Notes under the pieces: generated by a model
What the model was told of the DNA's origin: nothing
The model's database searches: none
Seen by the model: only the letters and a program-made list of their open reading frames with translations
In this document: positions 5,293 to 11,506 of the stretch, one piece after another
Layout: every line of letters starts with the position of its first letter
Numbering within the stretch: position 1 is the first letter of the stretch
Translations under genes and position numbers: made by a program
Assembly (NCBI GenBank): GCA_016788685.1
Contig: JAEUSS010000289.1
Span: 1-11,506 of the forward strand
DNA length: 11,506 bases
Direction of reading: 5' to 3'
From: Prolixibacteraceae bacterium
GTDB lineage: Bacteria > Bacteroidota > Bacteroidia > Bacteroidales > Prolixibacteraceae

Positions 5293-7686
5293 ATGGAAAT
5301 CAGGAAAGCTATAACCTTACGATTCGGCATCGTCTATTTTGCGATTGCCTTATTCGGACTTGTTATAATTGGCCGGATTCTCATTATCCAGAATGTGGAT
5401 ACCGAAAAATGGAAAGTGATAGCCAGAGATTTGAAGAGCAACACAACTGAAATCTGGGCTAAACGCGGAAATATCTGTGCTGACGATGGTAGCATCCTGT
5501 CTACCTCGGTTCCGTATTATGAGCTCCGCCTTGATTTGCAGGCACCGAGGGTGCAGGAGGTTTTTGCCCGCGATTCGGAAATGTTGGTCGATGAGATGTC
5601 GGGTTTTTTCGGATTCTCAAAAGCTGATTTTCGAACAAGGCTGAAGGCTGCCTACGACAAAAAGAACCGTTGGTTCCTGATTAATCCCCAGCAAATCAAT
5701 CACAACAAGTTTCAGGAATTCAAACTCCTGAAATCCATATCGCGGACTCATTTCGGATCGGGGTTGATTGTGGTTACCGAAAACAAGCGTATTCTTCCTC
5801 ACGGAGATTTGGCGAGTCGTACAATTGGAGTGCTTAATAAAGGTGTTTTTGGTGGAATACATGGTGCCGTTGGTTATACAGGTGTCGAAGGCTTGTCGGA
5901 GAATTATCTGGCAGGGCAGAATGGTTTGGCGCTTAAGCGTAATTTCTCCGGAAGCTGGATCAATACTCCGTTGGTCGAGCCAAAAGAAGGGAAAGATGTG
6001 GTTACCACCATTAATGTAAACCTTCAGGATTATGCCCAGACTTCGTTGGGCAAACAAATGGAAATCAGTCAGGCCGAATGGGGAACTGCCATTGTTATGG
6101 AGGTGAGTACCGGAAATATAAAAGCGATTGCCAATCTGGGGCGTAAAAAGGACGGGACCTACGGTGAAACTTACAATTTTGCATTCGGGCATGCCGGTTG
6201 CAGCGAGCCGGGTTCTACCTTCAAGCTGATGTCGCTTATGGTTGCCATGGAAGAAGGGTATGTGGACACCATGGATATGTTTGATACCGGACGCGGAATG
6301 TGGGAGTATAAAGGACAGAAAATGCTTGACAGTGACTACAATAAAGGCGGCCACGGGATGCTTAGTGTGAAAAGAATCTTCGAGTTGTCGTCTAATGTCG
6401 GTATTGCCAAAGTTATTACTAAATATTACGAAGGAAGAGAAAAAGATTTTATCGACCGGATTTACAGTTTTGGATTGAACAAGCCATTGGGCTTGGGCTT
6501 TTTGGGAGAGGCCGAACCGTATATCAAATACCCGACCGATGCAAGCTGGTGGGGGCCTTCGCTGGCATGGATTGCACATGGCTACGAAATCAAGATTACT
6601 CCTATCCAGACACTCGCATTTTATAACGCGGTTGCCAATAACGGGGTGATGTTGAAGCCCAAATTTATTGAAGAAGTCAGGGAAGACGGAATTCCCGTCC
6701 GCAAATTTCCGTCAGAGGTGATCAATCCGTCGATCTGTTCGAAAGAAACTCTGGTGAAAGCGCAGGATCTGCTGAAAGGTGTTTGTTCCGAAGGAACCGG
6801 ACGAAATCTCCGGAATCCGTATTATACCATAGCCGGGAAAACCGGAACGGCCGTAATTGCCGATGATAACAAGGGGTATACAAGAGGTGGAGCCAAGAAA
6901 TATCAGGCTTCGTTTTGTGGTTATTTTCCGGCCGACGATCCGAAATACAGCATTATCGTTGTAATTGTCGGTCCTCAGGGAAAATTCTACGGAGGTTCGG
7001 TTGCCGGGCCTGTTTTCAGGGGGATTGCCGATAAAGTTTACGCTTCGTACCTCGCCCCGGCTGCCGATTCGATACCTCCTTACAACGAAGTCCCGCAGGT
7101 GAAGCCGGGATTGCGGGAGGATGTGATGCTCCTGGCTCAGGATCTGGGATTTAAAACTCAGGCGCAGAACCTGACTGCCGGGCATGTGGCAGTAGTCAGC
7201 GATACCATGACCGTTTTTATTAACGGATTAAATGATATTCCCGGTACCGTTCCTGATATCGTGGGGATGGGGGCCAATGATGCTGTTTATCTGCTGGAAG
7301 AGCTGGGTTTGAAAACTGAAATGAAAGGTTTTGGCCGGGTGTACCGTCAGTCGCCGGTTGCAGGGATGCCTTGTTCAAAAGGAGATGTGGTTTCGCTTGA
7401 TCTGGGGTTTGATGAACTGCAGGTGATGAAACGGGATACGGCAACCGCCGGAGATACAATCCAGTCGCCGGCAGTGGCTCCTCCGGTGAAGAAACCCGCG
7501 GCGAAGAAGCCTGCCGCAGCAAAAAAAACGCAACAGAAATCCGCAGCAAAGAAGAAGACGACTCAGGCGGCCAAACCCAAAGCGAGTCCGGAAGCTATTG
7601 CCAGGTGGAAAGCTAAGGTTGCGGCACAAAAAGCACAGGAAAAGAAGAATGCAGCAAAGGCAAATACAACAAAACAAAAAAAATAA
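5293..7686 (+). CDS. ftsI: FtsI/SpoVD-type class B penicillin-binding protein with PASTA domain and Lys/Ala-rich tail
   Basis: This septal peptidoglycan DD-transpeptidase has 797 residues. Order: short cytoplasmic start, one membrane segment (about 11-33), and a PBP dimerisation/pedestal region beginning with AKRGNICADDG (56-66). The transpeptidase domain holds three catalytic motifs: SxxK as S308-TF-K311 within SEPGSTFKLM, SxN as S366-S-N368, and K516-T-G518 in AGKTGTAV. It is followed by one PASTA domain (about 652-705, VPDIVGMGANDAVYLLEELG). The last ~67 residues (731-797) contain 21 Lys, 1 Arg and 19 Ala but only 2 acidic residues, in PAAKK/AAKK-like repeats resembling histone H1. This tail would be periplasmic. 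FtsI works with FtsW and the FtsQLB-type complex. The ATG immediately follows the ftsL-like stop, and murE starts 5 nt after the stop. The protein is longer than typical FtsI because of PASTA and tail. Confidence 0.95.
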   Translation: MEIRKAITLRFGIVYFAIALFGLVIIGRILIIQNVDTEKWKVIARDLKSNTTEIWAKRGNICADDGSILSTSVPYYELRLDLQAPRVQEVFARDSEMLVDEMSGFFGFSKADFRTRLKAAYDKKNRWFLINPQQINHNKFQEFKLLKSISRTHFGSGLIVVTENKRILPHGDLASRTIGVLNKGVFGGIHGAVGYTGVEGLSENYLAGQNGLALKRNFSGSWINTPLVEPKEGKDVVTTINVNLQDYAQTSLGKQMEISQAEWGTAIVMEVSTGNIKAIANLGRKKDGTYGETYNFAFGHAGCSEPGSTFKLMSLMVAMEEGYVDTMDMFDTGRGMWEYKGQKMLDSDYNKGGHGMLSVKRIFELSSNVGIAKVITKYYEGREKDFIDRIYSFGLNKPLGLGFLGEAEPYIKYPTDASWWGPSLAWIAHGYEIKITPIQTLAFYNAVANNGVMLKPKFIEEVREDGIPVRKFPSEVINPSICSKETLVKAQDLLKGVCSEGTGRNLRNPYYTIAGKTGTAVIADDNKGYTRGGAKKYQASFCGYFPADDPKYSIIVVIVGPQGKFYGGSVAGPVFRGIADKVYASYLAPAADSIPPYNEVPQVKPGLREDVMLLAQDLGFKTQAQNLTAGHVAVVSDTMTVFINGLNDIPGTVPDIVGMGANDAVYLLEELGLKTEMKGFGRVYRQSPVAGMPCSKGDVVSLDLGFDELQVMKRDTATAGDTIQSPAVAPPVKKPAAKKPAAAKKTQQKSAAKKKTTQAAKPKASPEAIARWKAKVAAQKAQEKKNAAKANTTKQKK

Positions 7687-7691
7687 CGGCA

Positions 7692-9149
7692 ATGAAATCG
7701 TTAAAAGACATATTAGCTGGCATCAAAACGCTTGAAACCCGCGGAGATTTATCCGTTCTGGTTCGTGGTATTCAGTTTGATTCGCGCAAGGTGGAAACGG
7801 GTGATTTGTTTGTTGCTGTTAAAGGAACACATGTTGACGGGCATCAGTTTATTGGTAAAGCCATTGAAATGGGCGCTGTAGCGGTGGTTTGTGAAGATGT
7901 TCCTGTCAGTTTTCCCTCCGGAGTTGTTCTGGTCCGGATTGAAGGAACGCAGCCGGCATTCGGAAGGATGGCTGCTGCTTTTTATAATAACCCGTCGGCC
8001 AACCTGAAAGTTGTTGGTGTGACCGGAACCAATGGCAAAACAACCATTGCAAGTCTTTTGTATAAGACCTTTACCTTGCTCGGCTATAAAGTCGGATTAA
8101 TTTCAACTATAAAATATTACGTCGGGACTGAAGAATTTCATGCCACTCACACCACTCCCGATGCTTTGCAGATTCAGGAACTGATGGCGCGGATGGTTAC
8201 TGCCGGCTGTGAATATTGCTTCATGGAAGTCAGTTCTCATGCCATTGACCAGGACCGTATCAGCGGAATAGAGTTCGACGGCGGCATTTTCACCAATCTG
8301 ACACACGATCACCTGGATTATCACCACACGTTTGCCGAATACCTGAAAGCTAAAAAGAAATTTTTCGATCAGTTGCCCGATACAGCTTTTGCGTTGACCA
8401 ATGCCGACGATAAAAACGGTATGGTGATGCTCCAGAATACGAGAGCTGCAAAACAAACCTATTCACTCCGGACTTTGGCAAACTTCCGCTGCAAAGTGAT
8501 CGAGAAACACTTTGACGGCATGCTCCTGAGTATTGACGGGCAGGAAGTGTGGACACACTTTACCGGAATTTTCAATGCCAGTAACCTGATGGCTGTTTTG
8601 GGGGCTACCATTCTGTTGGGAGTTGAGCGCGATGATATCCTCAGGATATTGAGTGAATTGCGTCCTGTTTCGGGGAGGTTTGAGATTATCCGTTCTCCGG
8701 AAGGAAAGTATGCTGTGGTCGATTATGCGCACACGCCGGATGCCATTCAGAATGTTCTTTCAGGAATTGCTGAAATACGCAGCGGAAACGAACAGGTAAT
8801 TACGGTAGTTGGCGCAGGCGGAGACCGCGATAAAACCAAACGCCCGGTCATGGCGCAGGAAGCGATAAAACAAAGCGACAAGGTTATTCTGACTTCGGAC
8901 AATCCGCGCTCGGAAGAGCCTGAGCAGATACTGGCCGACATGGAGGCCGGAATTGAGCCCTATCAGAAAAGCAAGGTTTTGTCGATAGTCAGTCGCCGCG
9001 AAGCGATTAAAACAGCCTGTATGCTGGCGCGCCCGGGCGATATTATCCTGGTTGCCGGTAAAGGACATGAAGATTATCAGGAGATAAAAGGTGTAAAACA
9101 CCATTTTGACGATAAGGAAGTTATCAACGAATTTTTCGGTAACATTTAA
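7692..9149 (+). CDS. murE: UDP-N-acetylmuramoyl-L-alanyl-D-glutamate--2,6-diaminopimelate ligase (MurE)
   Basis: This cytoplasmic Mur ligase adds meso-diaminopimelate to UDP-MurNAc-L-Ala-D-Glu with ATP hydrolysis. The 485-residue product shows all three domains. The N-terminal UDP-binding domain has FDSRKVETGDLFVAVKG (29-45). The ATPase domain has P-loop VTGTNGKTT (110-118), THTTPDALQ (152-160), MEVSSHAIDQDR (178-189) and NLTHDHLDYH (202-211), then the AKKKFF segment (about 220-225) where the carbamylated Lys usually sits. The C-terminal domain has VVDYAHTPD (342-350), GAGGDRDKTKR (384-394) and DNPRSEEP (403-410). DNPR is the established marker for meso-diaminopimelate, as opposed to L-lysine. 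The final AGKGHEDYQ (455-463) is also canonical. The ATG at 7692 lies 5 nt after the ftsI stop, and mraY starts 12 nt downstream with no murF between. Confidence 0.97.
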   Translation: MKSLKDILAGIKTLETRGDLSVLVRGIQFDSRKVETGDLFVAVKGTHVDGHQFIGKAIEMGAVAVVCEDVPVSFPSGVVLVRIEGTQPAFGRMAAAFYNNPSANLKVVGVTGTNGKTTIASLLYKTFTLLGYKVGLISTIKYYVGTEEFHATHTTPDALQIQELMARMVTAGCEYCFMEVSSHAIDQDRISGIEFDGGIFTNLTHDHLDYHHTFAEYLKAKKKFFDQLPDTAFALTNADDKNGMVMLQNTRAAKQTYSLRTLANFRCKVIEKHFDGMLLSIDGQEVWTHFTGIFNASNLMAVLGATILLGVERDDILRILSELRPVSGRFEIIRSPEGKYAVVDYAHTPDAIQNVLSGIAEIRSGNEQVITVVGAGGDRDKTKRPVMAQEAIKQSDKVILTSDNPRSEEPEQILADMEAGIEPYQKSKVLSIVSRREAIKTACMLARPGDIILVAGKGHEDYQEIKGVKHHFDDKEVINEFFGNI

Positions 9150-9161
9150 AATTTATAGCAT

Positions 9162-10412
9162 ATGTTTTATCATTTGTATCAGCTTTTAAAAGATTGGGAC
9201 ATCCCCGGATTCGGAATGTTTCAGTACATCTCGTTCCGTTCAGGTGCAGCAATCATTGTTTCGTTGCTGATTACTGTCGGATTTGGGAAACAGCTGATCC
9301 GCTTCTTGCAGCGCAAACAGATCGGCGAGGAAGTTCGCGATCTGGGGCTTGAGGGGCAGTTACAGAAGAAGGGTACGCCAACCATGGGCGGAATCATTAT
9401 TCTGGCGTCTATTATCATCCCGACCTTGTTGTTTGCCCGCCTCGACAATATTTACATCTTACTGATGCTGATTACCACCATTTGGCTGGGAATGATAGGC
9501 TTTGCCGATGATTACATTAAGGTTTTCCTGAAAGATAAAAAGGGACTGGCGGGTAAGTTTAAAATTTTGGGACAGGTGATTCTTGGAATTATAGTGGCAG
9601 CAACACTCTATTTTTCCGATGATGTGTTGGTGCGCGAACGGATGCTGGATAAAGACGGGCTGGTTATTAAGGAGATGGTTGTCGACAGTATTACCGGGCA
9701 AAAGGTGCTTCAGCCGCTGACCAGCGAAATTAAATCGACTAAAACGACCATTCCGTTCTTCAAAAACCACGAGTTTGATTACAGTATGCTGGTTTCGTTT
9801 ATGGGCGAAAGCGCTAAAACGTGGCGCTGGCTTGTATATGCAATTGCCATTATTTTAATCATCACGGCAGTTTCAAACGCGGCAAACCTGACCGATGGAA
9901 TTGACGGGCTGGCAACGGGAACTTCGGCCATCAGCGGAGCCACGTTGGGTATATTGGCCTATGTGAGCGGAAATATCATCTATGCCGAGTATCTGAATAT
10001 CATGTATATCCCTAACCTTGGGGAGCTGACTGTTTTCATTGCCGCCTTTATCGGGGCTACCGTTGGTTTTTTATGGTACAATTCGTATCCGGCGCAGGTT
10101 TTTATGGGCGATACCGGCAGTTTGGCACTCGGCGGAATTCTCGCTGTTTTTGCCATTATCATTCGCAAAGAAATTCTGATCCCGATTTTGTGCGGAATTT
10201 TCGTGATGGAGAATCTTTCGGTGGTTATTCAGGTAACCTATTTCAAATATACCAAACGAAAATACGGCGAAGGACGCCGGGTTTTCCTGATGAGCCCGAT
10301 ACATCATCATTTTCAGAAACAGGGAATTCCGGAAGCAAAGATTGTAACCCGTTTCTGGATTATCGGAATCATTTTGGCGGTATTAACGATCGTAACCTTG
10401 AAAATGCGTTAA
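9162..10412 (+). CDS. mraY: Phospho-N-acetylmuramoyl-pentapeptide transferase (MraY)
   Basis: MraY transfers phospho-MurNAc-pentapeptide from UDP to undecaprenyl phosphate, giving lipid I at the inner face of the membrane. The 416-residue polytopic protein (about ten membrane segments) contains [10 protein letters not shown] (69-78), the catalytic Asp pair in GFADDYIK (D116, D117), [13 protein letters not shown] (239-251), [17 protein letters not shown] (309-325, with D317), and MSPIHHHF (377-384). All Mg/substrate residues I can identify are present. It exceeds the 360-residue E. coli enzyme mainly through a polar insertion of about 30-35 residues between LYFSDD (149-154) and TIPFFK (196-201), predicted periplasmic by comparison with E. 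coli topology. A few extra residues also lie in KYGEGRRV before the HHH loop. The ATG at 9162 is 12 nt after murE, and the stop is 1 nt before the murD ATG. Confidence 0.97.
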   Translation: MFYHLYQLLKDWDIPGFGMFQYISFRSGAAIIVSLLITVGFGKQLIRFLQRKQIGEEVRDLGLEGQLQKKGTPTMGGIIILASIIIPTLLFARLDNIYILLMLITTIWLGMIGFADDYIKVFLKDKKGLAGKFKILGQVILGIIVAATLYFSDDVLVRERMLDKDGLVIKEMVVDSITGQKVLQPLTSEIKSTKTTIPFFKNHEFDYSMLVSFMGESAKTWRWLVYAIAIILIITAVSNAANLTDGIDGLATGTSAISGATLGILAYVSGNIIYAEYLNIMYIPNLGELTVFIAAFIGATVGFLWYNSYPAQVFMGDTGSLALGGILAVFAIIIRKEILIPILCGIFVMENLSVVIQVTYFKYTKRKYGEGRRVFLMSPIHHHFQKQGIPEAKIVTRFWIIGIILAVLTIVTLKMR

Positions 10413-10413
10413 A

Positions 10414-11506
10414 ATGAATAAGCGTGCAGTCATATTGGGAGCCGCCGAAAGCGGTGTTGGTGCAGCCATCCTGGCCCGCAAACAGGGTTTTGATGTGTTT
10501 GTGTCTGACCTGGGAACCATTAAAGATAAGTATCGGAACGAGCTGACCGAAAGACAGTTTGATTTTGAAGAAGGCCAGCATACGGAAGAAAAAATATTAA
10601 ATGCGGATGTGGTGATAAAGAGTCCGGGTATTCCGGATAAGGCTCCGTTGATTAAGAAACTGAAAGAAAAGGGCGTTCCTGTCATCTCTGAAATTGAATT
10701 CGCCGGAAGATATACTTCGGCGAAAAAGGTTTGTATTACAGGCAGTAACGGGAAGACGACCACCACATTACTGACCTATCACATGTTTCAGAAGGCCGGG
10801 TTAAAAGTGGGATTGGCCGGAAACGTGGGGCAGAGTATGGCCTGGCAGGTTGCCGAGAACGATTTTGATTATTATGTGATTGAGCTGAGCAGTTTTCAGC
10901 TTGACGGAATGTATGAGTTCAAAGCGGATATTGCCATTTTACTGAACATTACTCCCGATCATTTGGATCGGTACGAATATAAGATGCAGAATTATGTGGA
11001 TTCGAAGTTTCGGATTACACAAAACCAAACGGCTGACGATGTTTTTATTTATTGTGCTGACGATCCGGTACTGAAACACGAAATGAAAACACGTAAACTG
11101 ATGGCTCAGTGTGTGCCTTTTGGTTTGGGAGAACCTCCCGTTCTGGGGGCTGGTGTTGAGAATAACAATTTGATTATTAACTGGAAACAAAATATTTTTA
11201 CTATGTCGATCTTAGATATTGCATTACAGGGAAATCACAATACCTACAACACAATGGCTGCGGGTATTTCAGGAATGGCAGTCAATATCAGAAATGAAAA
11301 AATTCGCGAGAGCATGGCCGACTTTAAGGGTGTGGAGCATCGGCTCGAACGCTTTTTGAAAGTTCATGGCATTGAGTTTATCAACGACTCAAAAGCAACC
11401 AATATCAATTCGACCTGGTATGCCCTGGAAAGCATGACGCAGCCAACTGTTTGGATTGTCGGTGGAATCGACAAAGGAAACGACTATTCGGAGTTGTACG
11501 ATTTGG
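10414..11506 (+). CDS. murD: UDP-N-acetylmuramoylalanine--D-glutamate ligase (MurD), 3' end outside window
   Basis: The frame is open from the ATG at 10414 to the right edge, giving 364 complete codons. MurD adds D-Glu to UDP-MurNAc-L-Ala in the cytoplasm, using ATP. Visible landmarks: N-terminal Rossmann-type VILGAAESGVGAAIL (6-20), which binds the UDP part; SPGIP in domain 1; P-loop ITGSNGKTTTT (108-118); VIELSSFQLD, the acidic Mg-ligand region; LNITPDHLDRY; LQGNHNTYN; GVEHRLE; and FINDSKATN at the start of the C-terminal Glu-binding domain, followed by VGGIDKGNDY near the edge. Roughly the last 80-90 residues are expected beyond the window. The mraY stop lies 1 nt upstream, so the gene is in the same transcription unit. 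MurD normally precedes MurE in the pathway, so gene order does not follow reaction order. Confidence 0.96.
   Translation, partial: MNKRAVILGAAESGVGAAILARKQGFDVFVSDLGTIKDKYRNELTERQFDFEEGQHTEEKILNADVVIKSPGIPDKAPLIKKLKEKGVPVISEIEFAGRYTSAKKVCITGSNGKTTTTLLTYHMFQKAGLKVGLAGNVGQSMAWQVAENDFDYYVIELSSFQLDGMYEFKADIAILLNITPDHLDRYEYKMQNYVDSKFRITQNQTADDVFIYCADDPVLKHEMKTRKLMAQCVPFGLGEPPVLGAGVENNNLIINWKQNIFTMSILDIALQGNHNTYNTMAAGISGMAVNIRNEKIRESMADFKGVEHRLERFLKVHGIEFINDSKATNINSTWYALESMTQPTVWIVGGIDKGNDYSELYDL

Noticed and set aside
5617..6579. Long minus-strand open frame (320 codons) inside ftsI
   Set aside because: It is fully antisense to the conserved transpeptidase domain, shows no recognisable motif and has odd composition, so it is a shadow of codon bias in ftsI.
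7480..7686. Low-complexity AAG/GCN-rich DNA at the 3' end of ftsI as an origin or repeat element
   Set aside because: The pattern is in frame and explained by Lys/Ala codons of the FtsI tail. No iterons or palindromes stand out.

Overview
The window looks like a chromosomal core region of a member of the Bacteroidota, most likely Bacteroidales or Marinilabiliales. The evidence is a division and cell-wall (dcw) cluster in the order mraZ-rsmH-ftsL-ftsI-murE-mraY-murD with no murF between murE and mraY, a short FtsL-like protein of the Bacteroidota type, a MurE with the meso-diaminopimelate DNPR motif, AT-rich leaders mostly lacking Shine-Dalgarno sequences, TAnnTTTG-type -7 boxes, and a pair of acyltransferases resembling the glycine-lipid synthases GlsA/GlsB of Bacteroides. 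Genus and species cannot be read from the sequence.

Layout. Positions 1-986 (+) are the C-terminal part of a membrane-anchored PlsC-type glycerophosphate acyltransferase. A tRNA-Gly(CCC) follows at 1103-1174 (+). A perfect 21-bp inverted repeat at 1173-1220 forms a bidirectional terminator between the tRNA and the convergent minus-strand genes. On the minus strand, glsA-like (3125 to 2277) and then glsB-like (2208 to 1249) are co-oriented, 68 bp apart. A 441-bp AT-rich divergent intergenic region (3126-3566) separates them from the dcw cluster. From 3567 to the right edge, seven plus-strand genes are packed with junctions from a 1-nt overlap to 12 nt: mraZ, rsmH, ftsL-like, ftsI (PASTA-type transpeptidase), murE, mraY and murD (cut by the window end).

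How the genes work together. MraZ is the likely autorepressor of the cluster. A run of five 10-bp direct repeats just upstream of mraZ is a good candidate for its operator. RsmH methylates 16S rRNA. The FtsL-like protein and FtsI belong to the septal peptidoglycan machinery. MurE and MurD build the UDP-MurNAc peptide in the cytoplasm, and MraY loads it onto undecaprenyl phosphate to make lipid I. The GlsA/GlsB-like pair probably makes an N-acyl, O-acyl amino-acid lipid for the envelope. The region is therefore envelope-centred on both sides of the divergent promoter.

No mobile element, CRISPR array, defence system or phage gene was seen. The least ordinary features are the 10-bp repeat array before mraZ, the histone-H1-like Lys/Ala-rich tail of FtsI, the insertion in a MraY loop predicted to be periplasmic, the 24-bp near-palindrome in the divergent intergenic region, and the adjacency of aminolipid genes to the dcw cluster.
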